In this document: piece after piece, positions 55,757 to 64,000 of the stretch
Layout: every line of letters begins with the position of its first letter
Numbering within the stretch: position 1 is the stretch's first letter
Source of the DNA: Dokdonella_A sp044227025
Lineage (GTDB): Bacteria; Pseudomonadota; Gammaproteobacteria; Xanthomonadales; Rhodanobacteraceae
Assembly: GCF_044227025.1 (NCBI RefSeq)
Contig: NZ_JBGAFX010000002.1
Span: 620,001 to 684,000 of the forward strand
Length of the DNA stretch: 64,000 bases
Direction of reading: 5' to 3'
Position numbers and translations under genes: made by a program
Notes under the pieces: model-generated
The model's input: the letters and a program-made list of their open reading frames with translations, nothing else
What the model was told of the DNA's origin: nothing
The model's database searches: none

Positions 55757-55833
55757 CGGGGTGTAGCTCAGCCTGGTAGAGCGCTACCTTCGGGAGGTAG
55801 AAGTCGCAAGTTCGAATCCTGTCACCCCGACCA
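55757..55833 (+). tRNA. tRNA-Pro (anticodon CGG)
   Basis: A 77-nt cloverleaf with CCA encoded. Acceptor CGGGGTG pairs with CACCCCG. The anticodon stem CTACC/GGTAG encloses loop TTCGGGA, giving CGG (codon CCG). The T-arm AAGTTCGAATCCTGT region is canonical with GTTCGAATC. It is divergent from hisS. Confidence 0.96.
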
Positions 55834-55850
55834 ACCTTTGGAAAACAAAA

Positions 55851-55874
55851 AACCCGGCGCAAGCCGGGTTTTTT
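55851..55874 (+). terminator. Intrinsic terminator of tRNA-Pro
   Basis: AACCCGGC (55851-55858), loop GCAA, GCCGGGTT (55863-55870) and TTTT, with an upstream A-run that lengthens the stem. It is a strong rho-independent terminator 18 bp after the tRNA and lies convergent to the next gene. Confidence 0.9.
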
Positions 55875-55896
55875 GTTGGTCGCTTCACCGCCTGGA

Positions 55897-56253
55897 TCAG
55901 CGCTGCTTGCGATCGCCCGGCCGGCTCTTGCTCTGCGGGCCCGCCGACGGTTGCGGATCGAGATTGTTGAGCAGCGCGCGCAGGTCGACCGAAACGGTCG
56001 ATCCGCTGCCGGTCAGGTCCAACGCACCGATCGCGCGCTTCGACAACGCGGAACGGTCGAGGAATACCTCGCGATCCTGCTGCGGCGGACGCGTCGCACT
56101 GCACAGCGCGCGCTTCAGGCGCAGCGTGCTGGTGCCGGAGCGCTGCCACGGATGTCCCGGTGACAGGCGTTCGACCATCACGCTGTCCAGCTTGACCACC
56201 ACGGTTTCATCGCCGAGTTCGGCGCAGCGTCCGATGCCGATGTCGTAAGTCAT
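55897..56253 (-). CDS. Small hypothetical protein
   Basis: 118 residues from ATG 56253, with GGAGG 10 nt upstream; the frame extends to 56406 without coding sense. It begins MTYDIGIGRCAELGDETVVVKLDSVMVERL and later has RALCSATRPPQQDREVFLDRSALSKRAIGALDL, ending in a basic polar tail (SRPGDRKQR). No signal, membrane segment or known motif. I do not recognise the family. The 177 bp upstream (56254-56430) contain an unusually AT-rich patch near 56380-56450. Confidence 0.6.
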   Translation of the reverse strand: MTYDIGIGRCAELGDETVVVKLDSVMVERLSPGHPWQRSGTSTLRLKRALCSATRPPQQDREVFLDRSALSKRAIGALDLTGSGSTVSVDLRALLNNLDPQPSAGPQSKSRPGDRKQR

Positions 56254-56430
56254 GGATTGAATACCTCCGAACGGATGGGGCGAGCCGCCGAGGGCGGTCG
56301 CAGGCGCACGATGCACTGCGGAAACAGGCGTGCGCGGCAAGTGCAATCTCCTATTATGCCCCAAGCTTCGTAAGATTCCGTTACACGCATCGACGAAAAA
56401 TTGCAAACAACTTCAGGATTTATAGATAAG

Positions 56431-57294
56431 CTATTGAAATTCAGTAATTTTAGTGGCGACGGTCTGCGCGATCATGGACGGCTTTTTCATCCACCCGAAG
56501 TGGTCCGCCGGCGCCCCGTCCAGGTCTTGTGCGCCGACCACCAGGGCTTCCTGCGGCGCAGCAGGCATCTTCCCCAGCAGCCAGTCCAGTGATGCCTTCG
56601 GCCCCAGCCAGTCGTCTTCGAGCCGCAGCGCCAGCACCGGCATGCCGACCCGGGCTAGCGCGGCTTCGAGATCCTGCCGCACGCCGCGTGCGACATAACG
56701 CCCGCTGCGACCACTGCGCGCCCAGTCCGCCATGACGCCGCGAGCTTCGCGGCCGCCGAAACCGAGGCGCCGGCCGGGAAAGTAGCCGCACACGGAAGCG
56801 ATCCTCGGTACTGCGAGGTAGATCGGGAGAATGAGCCATGCATGCCGGAACCAGCGCCAGTACGGCGATCCGCTGGCAACGAGAACGAGTCCCGCGACGG
56901 ATTCGGGAGCGAGCGCGGCCGCGAGCGTCGCGAGTTGCCCGCCGAGGCTGTGTCCGCCGAGCCAGAGACGAGCGCGCGGAAGCGCGGTGCGCAGCGCAAG
57001 ACGACTCGCGGCGATGTCGTACTCGAGCAGTTCGCGGTAACCCCAGTCCTGCGCGCGCGCGGCGCGCCGATCGCTGGAACCGTTGCCGCGCCACTCGTGC
57101 AAGGCGACCGCGACACCTCGTCCGGCCAGTTCGCGCGCGAGCGGCAGGTAGTTGCGCGCGGCAACCCCGAGCGCCGGCAACCAGAGCAGTACGTCGCGGG
57201 CGGCGGGCACAGGCTGCACCAGTTGCAGGTCTGCGCAGGCACCATCGGGCGCGTGCACGCGCAGGAGCGATTCGCTGGTTTCCAGCGCAAGCAT
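56431..57294 (-). CDS. Alpha/beta-fold hydrolase
   Basis: 287 residues from ATG 57294, 4 bp after the LmbE-type gene stop. The hydrolase triad is visible: nucleophile elbow WLGGHSLGGQLATLAAAL (GHSLG), Asp in ALRLEDDWLGP and His in PADHFGWMKKP near the end. WLPALGVAARNYLPLARELAGRG is the oxyanion-hole region. Cytoplasmic by lack of signal. The pair with the deacetylase upstream suggests joint lipid or glycoconjugate processing, but that is inference. Confidence 0.85.
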   Translation of the reverse strand: MLALETSESLLRVHAPDGACADLQLVQPVPAARDVLLWLPALGVAARNYLPLARELAGRGVAVALHEWRGNGSSDRRAARAQDWGYRELLEYDIAASRLALRTALPRARLWLGGHSLGGQLATLAAALAPESVAGLVLVASGSPYWRWFRHAWLILPIYLAVPRIASVCGYFPGRRLGFGGREARGVMADWARSGRSGRYVARGVRQDLEAALARVGMPVLALRLEDDWLGPKASLDWLLGKMPAAPQEALVVGAQDLDGAPADHFGWMKKPSMIAQTVATKITEFQ

Positions 57295-57298
57295 GCGT

Positions 57299-58348
57299 TC
57301 AACCCGGCCCGGCGACGCCGCGCTCGACCAACGGCGCGGCGGACGGCGCTGCATCTCGCGCGCCATGCCAGTACGTGCGATCGAACACGACGATGCGCGA
57401 ACCGGCACGATGCCGCTTCGCCCACGCACCCAGCGGGGCTACCGGTGGAACCACCCGCAGCGCCGCGTCGACCATCCGCGCCGCGACCGCGACTCCCGCG
57501 GAAGCGTCCGTCAACACCACGTCGATGCCGTCGTGTGCAAAGCGCGGCAACCGCCCGCGCAGGCGCAGCGTCATGTCGCGCGCCGCAATCACCAGCAGCA
57601 CTTCGTGGCGCCATGGTGAACGACCGGGCAGGCCAAGCGGAATGCACAGGCCACCGACCGCGTCGAGCTCCGGCGGGCGCGGGCGTTCGAGCGCGAGGAA
57701 GCGCTCCGGGCGCGCAAGCCATTCGCCGAGACGGCGGCGACTCAGCGCAAGCTGGCTCCCATAGGCTTCCATCGCCGCGACCTTGCGTGCGACACGCAAC
57801 GGATCCGCGCTCGCATCGGCCGCCTGGGCCCCGCCGTGGACGACGTAGCAATAGCGTTGCACAACGGTGTGGGCACGCAACACGGCGAGTTCGAGCATCA
57901 CGTGCAGCGCGCTGTGGTCCGGATGCCGATCGTCGAGCGCCGGCATGAAGATGGAAGTGGGCGCGAACGCGGCGATCTCTTCGGCCAGGGCAGCGACCGC
58001 GCGATCGTCCTGCATCAGCGCGTCGGTCAGTCCCTGATCCGCCCAGCCGAAATGGAGCGCCTGCGCGACGCGTCCGTCCACCGCGAGCGCGGCGAGCGCC
58101 TGCGCGGCCTCCAGCCTGCGGCGCGCGCCCCAACGTGCGCGTTCGGCCGCGCCGATCGACCAGCGCTTCTCGAGCCAGCGCTGCGGCCACGGATTGTTGT
58201 CGCCATCGGTCGCAAACAGGACGCGGACCGCGGCGCCGGCGGCCAGCGCCGACTGGATCGCGATGCCTGCGGCCAGCGTCTCGTCGTCCGGGTGCGGGGC
58301 GACGACGAGCATGCGGTCGGCGGCGGTGAATCGGGGTGGCGCAGGCAT
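57299..58348 (-). CDS. PIG-L/LmbE-family deacetylase
   Basis: 349 residues. The zinc site reads VVAPHPDDETLAAGI (AHPDDE-like) with a second part in DDRHPDHSALHVML (HPDH). The first 220 residues are the LmbE domain; the rest (about 230-349) is a small uncharacterised domain, RHEVLLVIAARDMTLRLRGRL. Such enzymes remove acetyl groups from N-acetylglucosamine derivatives. It is followed 4 bp later by the hydrolase gene and may be an operon with it. Confidence 0.88.
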   Translation of the reverse strand: MPAPPRFTAADRMLVVAPHPDDETLAAGIAIQSALAAGAAVRVLFATDGDNNPWPQRWLEKRWSIGAAERARWGARRRLEAAQALAALAVDGRVAQALHFGWADQGLTDALMQDDRAVAALAEEIAAFAPTSIFMPALDDRHPDHSALHVMLELAVLRAHTVVQRYCYVVHGGAQAADASADPLRVARKVAAMEAYGSQLALSRRRLGEWLARPERFLALERPRPPELDAVGGLCIPLGLPGRSPWRHEVLLVIAARDMTLRLRGRLPRFAHDGIDVVLTDASAGVAVAARMVDAALRVVPPVAPLGAWAKRHRAGSRIVVFDRTYWHGARDAAPSAAPLVERGVAGPG

Positions 58349-58421
58349 TCCGAAGATCCGTCTCGTTGCAGCATCGCGACCCGCGATCCGGGCACTCCCA
58401 GCCTAGCGCAAGTCCGGCGCT

Positions 58422-59717
58422 TCAGCCGGCGATGCCGCGCAGGCGTTCGCGCAGGAGATCCAGGCGAAGGTCGGCAGCCGCTCCCGGCGACACGCGTGCG
58501 GCAAGACTGTCTTCGGGCGTGCGCCCGCCAGCCTCGCTCGCCGACGACTCGGCCGCCTGCCGGTAGGCATCGCGGAACGGCACACCCGCAGCTGCCTGCT
58601 CGATCGCGACGTCGGTCGAATACATCGCCGGCTCGATCGCGGCGCGCATCGCGGGTGCGTTCCACTCGATCCGCGCGAGCAGGTCGGGCAGCAGTTCGAG
58701 CGCGGCAAGCCCGCGGTGGAAACCGTGGAAAATCGCGCCCTTCGAAAACTGGAGGTCGCGCTGGTACCCGGACGGCAACGACAGCAACTGCTCGATTTCG
58801 CTGCGGGCCGCGGCGACGCTCGCGTAGCTCGCGCGCATAAGCTCGACCACGTCCGGGTTGCGCTTGTTCGGCATGATCGAACTGCCGGTTGTGTACTCGG
58901 CCGGCAGGCTCACGAATCCGAATTCGGCCGTCGTGAACAGCGACAGATCCCAGGCGAGACGGCGCAGGTCCAGCAGCGCGGCACCGAGCGCGTCGAGTGC
59001 GCCGATCTCGAACTTCCCGCGCGAGAGCTGCGCATATACCGGATTGACCTGCAGGCGCGCAAATCCGAGCGCGCGTGTCGTGTGGTCGCGATCGAGCGGC
59101 AGGTTTACGCCGTAACCGGCGGCGGTGCCGAGCGGATTCGCGTCGATCCAGATGGCGGCGTCGCGCGCGCGCTGCGCATCGTCGATGAATGCCTCGGCGA
59201 AGCCGGCGAACCAGAGTGCGGTCGACGACACCACTGCACGTTGCAGGTGGGTATAGCCCGGCAACGGAAGCGCATCCGAGGCCGCCCGATCGAGACACGT
59301 CCTTGCGGCATCGACGCACAGCGCGCGCAGTTCGGCCAGCTTCGCCTTCAGCCACAGGCGCGTGGCGACGAGGATCTGGTCATTGCGGCTGCGCCCCGTG
59401 TGCACCTTCCGGCCAGCATCGCCGAGCCGCTCGGAGAGGCGCGCCTCGATCGCGGAGTGGCCGTCTTCGTAACGCTCGTCGAGCACGAAACGGCCGCTTC
59501 GAAAATCTTCCGCCAGCACATCGAGCTCGTGCACGATGGCCTGTGCTTCCGCTTCACTGACGATGCCGATGCGCGCGAGACCTTCGACATGCGCCTTGCT
59601 TGCGATGATGTCGTGCGGCAGGAACTCGCGATCGACGATCACATCGTCGCCGGCAAGGAAGCGCATGACGCGCGCGTCGGTGCGCGTGCCCGCCTTCTGC
59701 CACAACAGTTCACTCAT
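58422..59717 (-). CDS. argH: Argininosuccinate lyase
   Basis: 431 residues from ATG 59717, overlapping the proS stop as ATGA. The fumarase/aspartase superfamily signature is GSSIMPNKRNPDVVELMR. VHTGRSRNDQILVATRLWLK and PGYTHLQRAVVSS are the argininosuccinate lyase blocks with the catalytic His region. It splits argininosuccinate to arginine and fumarate, the last step of arginine synthesis. Last gene of the arg cluster here; the longer frame to 60311 is shadow. Confidence 0.95.
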   Translation of the reverse strand: MSELLWQKAGTRTDARVMRFLAGDDVIVDREFLPHDIIASKAHVEGLARIGIVSEAEAQAIVHELDVLAEDFRSGRFVLDERYEDGHSAIEARLSERLGDAGRKVHTGRSRNDQILVATRLWLKAKLAELRALCVDAARTCLDRAASDALPLPGYTHLQRAVVSSTALWFAGFAEAFIDDAQRARDAAIWIDANPLGTAAGYGVNLPLDRDHTTRALGFARLQVNPVYAQLSRGKFEIGALDALGAALLDLRRLAWDLSLFTTAEFGFVSLPAEYTTGSSIMPNKRNPDVVELMRASYASVAAARSEIEQLLSLPSGYQRDLQFSKGAIFHGFHRGLAALELLPDLLARIEWNAPAMRAAIEPAMYSTDVAIEQAAAGVPFRDAYRQAAESSASEAGGRTPEDSLAARVSPGAAADLRLDLLRERLRGIAG

Positions 59718-61057
59718 GGCGCGTCCTTCCCGACAGTGCCTTCGACCAGGCAAGCGACCGCCGCATCGAGCGTCAGTTCGATGCGCTCGCCGCTGGCGCG
59801 ACGTTTCAATTCGACCATACCGCCGGCGATTCCGCGCGGGCCGACGACGATCTGCCAGGGTACCCCGACCAGGTCCATGGTCGCGAACTTCGACCCTGCC
59901 CGCGCATCGGTATCGTCGTGCAGCACTTCGATGCCCCGCCCGGCGAGGCGATGTTCGAGGTGGATGCAGGCGCTGTCCGTCGCCGGGTCGCCTGGCTTGA
60001 GGTTGATGAGGCCGACGCCGAACGGCGCGACCGCGTCCGGCCAGACGATGCCGGCTTCGTCGTGGCTGGCTTCGATGATCGCGCCGACCAGGCGCGACAC
60101 GCCGATGCCGTACGAGCCCCCATGCAGCGCGCGCGCCGAACCGTCCGGCATCGTCACCCGCGCACGCATCGGCTCGGAGTACTTGGTGCCGAAGTAGAAG
60201 ATCTGGCCGACCTCGATGCCGCGCGTGCGCAAGCGGCGCTCCGGCGGAACACTCGCCTCGTAACGCACTGCGTCGTGCACGTCGGAGGTTGCCGCGTAGA
60301 GCGAGGTCCACGCGTGGATCAACGGATCGAGCTCGCCGCCGTAATCGACGTCATCGGGAGGAACCGCGAGATCGAGCACCGCGCGATCGCAATACACGTC
60401 GGATTCGCCGGTCTCGGCGAGCACGATGAACTCGTGCGACAGGTCGCCGCCGATCGGACCGGTTTCGGCGCGCATCGGAATCGCCTTCACGCCGAGCCGC
60501 GCGAACGTGCGCAGGTAGGCGACGAACATGCGCTGGTAGGAACGCCGCGCCCCGGCTTCGTCGAGATCGAACGAATAGCCGTCCTTCATGAGGAATTCGC
60601 GGCCGCGCATTACGCCGAAGCGCGGCCGCTGCTCGTCGCGGAACTTCCACTGGATCTGGTACAGGTTGCGCGGAAGATCACGGTAGGAACCCACGCCGGC
60701 GCGCAGGATCTCCGTGACCATCTCCTCGTTGGTCGGTCCATACAGCAATTCGCGCTCGTGCCGATCGCGGATGCGCAGCATCTCCGGGCCGTAGGCGTCG
60801 TATCGCCCGCTTTCGCGCCACAGGTCGGCGAGCTGCAAGGTCGGCATCAGCAATTCGATTGCACCGGCGCGATCCATCTCCTCGCGCACGATGCGTTCGA
60901 TCCTGCGCAGTACGCGCAGGCCGAGCGGCAGCCAGGCATAGATGCCGGCGGCCTCCTGGCGGACCAGGCCGGCGCGCAGCATGAGGCGATGGGAGGCGAT
61001 CTGCGCCTCGGCGGGATCGTCCTTCAGGACAGGCAGGAAATAGCGCGAAAGTCGCAT
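59714..61057 (-). CDS. proS: Proline--tRNA ligase, short alphaproteobacterial-type form
   Basis: 447 residues from ATG 61057. It begins MRLSRYFLPVLKDDPAEAQI and has LRAGLVRQEAAGIYAWLPLG, RDRHERELLYGPTNEEMVTE, FRDEQRPRFGVMRGREFLMKD and ETGPIGGDLSHEFIVLAETG, the class II ProRS motifs. The roughly 180-residue editing (INS) domain found between motifs 2 and 3 of usual gammaproteobacterial ProRS is absent, and the sequence reads like alphaproteobacterial ProS. It sits between argC and argH with overlapping ends. Possible replacement by transfer; no second proS can be checked here. Confidence 0.93.
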   Translation of the reverse strand: MRLSRYFLPVLKDDPAEAQIASHRLMLRAGLVRQEAAGIYAWLPLGLRVLRRIERIVREEMDRAGAIELLMPTLQLADLWRESGRYDAYGPEMLRIRDRHERELLYGPTNEEMVTEILRAGVGSYRDLPRNLYQIQWKFRDEQRPRFGVMRGREFLMKDGYSFDLDEAGARRSYQRMFVAYLRTFARLGVKAIPMRAETGPIGGDLSHEFIVLAETGESDVYCDRAVLDLAVPPDDVDYGGELDPLIHAWTSLYAATSDVHDAVRYEASVPPERRLRTRGIEVGQIFYFGTKYSEPMRARVTMPDGSARALHGGSYGIGVSRLVGAIIEASHDEAGIVWPDAVAPFGVGLINLKPGDPATDSACIHLEHRLAGRGIEVLHDDTDARAGSKFATMDLVGVPWQIVVGPRGIAGGMVELKRRASGERIELTLDAAVACLVEGTVGKDAP

Positions 61058-61106
61058 GGGAACTCCTCGACGGATGGTGGGCAGGTCGCTTCGTGCGCGG
61101 TTCGCG

Positions 61107-62063
<957 letters not shown>

Positions 62064-62066
62064 GGT

Positions 62067-63374
62067 TCAGTCCGACAAGGTTGGAATGCGTTCGCCGCAA
62101 TGCGCGACGCAGCGCTCGATTTCGGCGAAGCCGTCGATGCCATACCAGAACACCTTCCACTTCGGCAGCTTGATGCAGCCGTCGCTCTCGGCGAAGTAGA
62201 ACGCATTGACCGGATTGCCGCGGCGCGAGCGCCAGAAAAGCTGCGGCGTTTCCTCGCGCATGACTTGCCATACCGCACGACCAAGGCCTTCGCCCTGCGC
62301 GTCATCGAGTACGGCGAACTTGTCGAGATAGACCCGACCACCCTCGTCGGTGAGGATCACGGCCGCGCGGTAGTTCTCGCTGACGTAGGCGCGCAGCAGG
62401 CGCGTGCGCTCGAAATAGTCCGGCAACAGGCGGCGGCCGAACGCGGACTCGATCAGCGCAGCCAGGCGAACGCGATCCAGCGCATCCCACGCGGTCACGC
62501 GCAAGACGCGCTCGCCGCGTCGCACCAGCGTGCCCGAGCCCTTGTGCGTGAACAGCTCCTTGGCGAGCTCGGCCGGGCGCGTGATCGACACCGACGACGA
62601 TGGCGGCAGGCCGTCGAGCAGGTCCTTGATCTGTTCCAGCTTCACGCGCATGCCGCCGTTGATCCACGGCTGCGCGAGCAGGTGTTCGTATTCGGTCGAC
62701 AGGTTGATCGAGTCGATCACCTTGCCGTGCTCGTCGAGCAGGCCGCCGGTGCCGGTGAGGAACACGATCTTGTACGGCTGCAGCACCTGCACGAGCTCGT
62801 TCGCGGCGAAGTCGGCGTTGACGTTGACGATCTGCCCTTCGCCCGTTTCGGCAAGCGAGGCGATCACCGGGATCGAGCCGACCTTGATCGCGGCCTGGAT
62901 GCCGTCGGTATCGATGCGAACGACCTTGCCGACGAGGCCGTATACGTCGCGATCCAGCAACTCGGCTTCGAACACGCCGGACTGGATCGAGGTCGCGCGC
63001 ACCCCCTGCGCCTGCAGCGCCTCGACCAGGCGCAGGTTCTGCTGGCGCATGACCTGGCGCACGACCGCGAGCACGGCGGCGTCTGTCACGCGCAGGTTGT
63101 CGACCGTGCGCTTCTCGATGCCGGCCTCCTGCATGCGCTCGTCGAGCTGCGGCCCGGCGCCGTGCACGACGATCGGCGTGAGGCCGACCTGCTGCAGGAA
63201 TGCGAGCGAGGACACCAGCGCGTCGAGTTCGTCGCGCAGGATCGCGCCGCCGACCTTGACCACGGCGAAACGTGCCGCGTCGAGCTGCGAGAAGCGCTTG
63301 AGGTATTGCTGGATCTCCTTCGTGCTGGCCATGCTGGACAGCAGGCGGACGATCGTCGTGCGCATGTCGCTCAT
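62067..63374 (-). CDS. argB: Bifunctional N-acetylglutamate synthase/kinase (ArgA/B fusion)
   Basis: 435 residues from ATG 63374. The N-terminal amino acid kinase part has FAVVKVGGAIL, TPIVVHGAGPQLDERM and NVNADFAANELVQVLQP. The C-terminal 150 residues are a GNAT acetyltransferase with YRAAVILTDEGGRVYLDKFAV and EGLGRAVWQVMREE. This fused NAGS/K is characteristic of Xanthomonadales and makes and then phosphorylates N-acetylglutamate. It heads argC-proS-argH. The frame upstream to 63467 is not credible. Confidence 0.95.
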   Translation of the reverse strand: MSDMRTTIVRLLSSMASTKEIQQYLKRFSQLDAARFAVVKVGGAILRDELDALVSSLAFLQQVGLTPIVVHGAGPQLDERMQEAGIEKRTVDNLRVTDAAVLAVVRQVMRQQNLRLVEALQAQGVRATSIQSGVFEAELLDRDVYGLVGKVVRIDTDGIQAAIKVGSIPVIASLAETGEGQIVNVNADFAANELVQVLQPYKIVFLTGTGGLLDEHGKVIDSINLSTEYEHLLAQPWINGGMRVKLEQIKDLLDGLPPSSSVSITRPAELAKELFTHKGSGTLVRRGERVLRVTAWDALDRVRLAALIESAFGRRLLPDYFERTRLLRAYVSENYRAAVILTDEGGRVYLDKFAVLDDAQGEGLGRAVWQVMREETPQLFWRSRRGNPVNAFYFAESDGCIKLPKWKVFWYGIDGFAEIERCVAHCGERIPTLSD

Positions 63375-63474
63375 CGTCAGCGGACGCTCAGCGAACGGAT
63401 GCCGGAAGCGCCCCCCGATCGTCGTGGCGGACGGTCGAGTGCAGCGCGGCGGCGGACAGCAAGGCATTCATGGC

Positions 63475-64000
63475 TCAGTGCTCCAGCAGGCGTTGATAGG
63501 TCGCCGCGGCAGCGGCGAGTTGGTCGAGCGAAACCCATTCGTCGGCGGCATGCGCCTGCGCGATGTCGCCGGGGCCGTGGACGATCGCGGTTAGACCAGC
63601 GGCCGAGAACAGCGAGGCCTCGGTCCAGAAGTCGACCGCGTTGCCAATCGGCAACGCGAGGTCATCGGCAAGATCGCGCGCGTCGAGCCTGCGACGCTCG
63701 GCCTCGGCGACGTCGCCGGCCGGCAGTGGCGGGCCACGGAACGTTTCCTCGTAGTGTTCGATCGCTTCCGCCGCGGCCAGCGTCGCAAAGCGCTCGTGCA
63801 AGGCCTCGATCGACATCGTCGGCAACGGGCGGAAACCGAAGCGCAGTTCCGCCGACGGCGCGATCATGTTCGCCTTGATGCCGCCTTCGATGCGGCCGAT
63901 GTTGAAGCGCAGGCCGGTCAGGCCGCCGAAGCGCTGGTGCGACTGCGATTCGACGAAATCGAGCGCGGCGCCGCCCCAGCGCACCGCCTGGTGCAGCGCG
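63475..64000 (-). CDS. argE: M20-family N-acetyl-ornithine/citrulline deacetylase ArgE, 5' end outside window
   Basis: 175 C-terminal residues; the frame continues past 64000 (ALHQAVRWGGAALDFVES...). It shows the dimerisation region GRIEGGIKANMIAPSAELRFGF and the C-terminal HGPGDIAQAHAADEWVSL of M20 peptidases, with the second metal His/Glu. In Xanthomonadales the argE product usually deacetylates N-acetylcitrulline, made by acetylornithine carbamoyltransferase. Upstream of and on the same strand as argAB. Confidence 0.88.
   Translation of the reverse strand, partial: ALHQAVRWGGAALDFVESQSHQRFGGLTGLRFNIGRIEGGIKANMIAPSAELRFGFRPLPTMSIEALHERFATLAAAEAIEHYEETFRGPPLPAGDVAEAERRRLDARDLADDLALPIGNAVDFWTEASLFSAAGLTAIVHGPGDIAQAHAADEWVSLDQLAAAAATYQRLLEH

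Noticed and set aside
63388..63471. Short 27-codon ORF (MNALLSAAALHSTVR...) just upstream of argAB as a leader peptide
   Set aside because: It has no arginine-codon run, no clear SD and no hairpin to go with it; likely chance.

Overview
This window comes from a high-GC gammaproteobacterium, most likely Lysobacterales/Xanthomonadales and perhaps Rhodanobacteraceae. The placement is inferred from three things: a fused N-acetylglutamate synthase-kinase in an argE-argAB-argC-argH cluster, an ECF sigma factor next to a Ser/Thr kinase with a long C-terminal region, and GTAG-headed REP-like palindromes of the Stenotrophomonas/Xanthomonas kind. Most of the DNA is ordinary dense chromosome on both strands. 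Many very long open frames are only antisense or out-of-frame shadows caused by the GC content.

Layout. 1-2.7 kb: the start of a secreted metzincin protease with near-identical C-terminal repeats (cut by the window edge). 2.9-6.7 kb: a tightly overlapping operon kdkA - MBL hydrolase - moaA - moaC - moaD - moaE (LPS Kdo kinase plus molybdenum cofactor synthesis), divergent from a GT9 heptosyltransferase-like gene. 7.8-16 kb: a DUF6165 gene, tRNA-Ser(CGA), a sigma factor/kinase pair, a secreted beta-helix protein, an orphan ParA, and an FGE-like protein that lacks the catalytic cysteines. 16-22.4 kb: RNase D, then a thr operon (thrL leader, thrA, thrB, thrC) and tRNA-Ala(CGC).

22.5-28.7 kb is a lower-GC insertion placed directly after tRNA-Ala(CGC). 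It holds two large genes: a 1506-residue protein with an N-terminal PD-(D/E)xK-like nuclease, a STAND-type NTPase and a long sensor-like C-terminus, and a 483-residue protein with a second PD-(D/E)xK-like site. I read this as a candidate anti-phage defence locus and the best candidate for a new system here.

28.8-44.8 kb: accessory chromosome. It includes an exact 20-unit, 21-bp-period degenerate tandem array (30104-30523), katG, an arsR-arsI-arsC-aquaporin operon, an SPFH/zinc-ribbon/small membrane protein module with a frameshift, tandem paralogous anchored proteins, an amidohydrolase and a PP2C phosphatase. 44.9-45.6 kb: a composite inverted-repeat element with no credible gene.

45.8-50.8 kb: the conserved dnaQ-rnhA-yafS / gloB-mltD block, then fabI. 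50.9-58.3 kb: a secreted protein, a HutH-family lyase, hisS, tRNA-Pro(CGG), an alpha/beta hydrolase and a LmbE-type deacetylase. 58.4-64 kb: the arginine cluster, which contains a short, alphaproteobacterial-looking proS between argC and argH. All names are from reading the translations; no database search was run.
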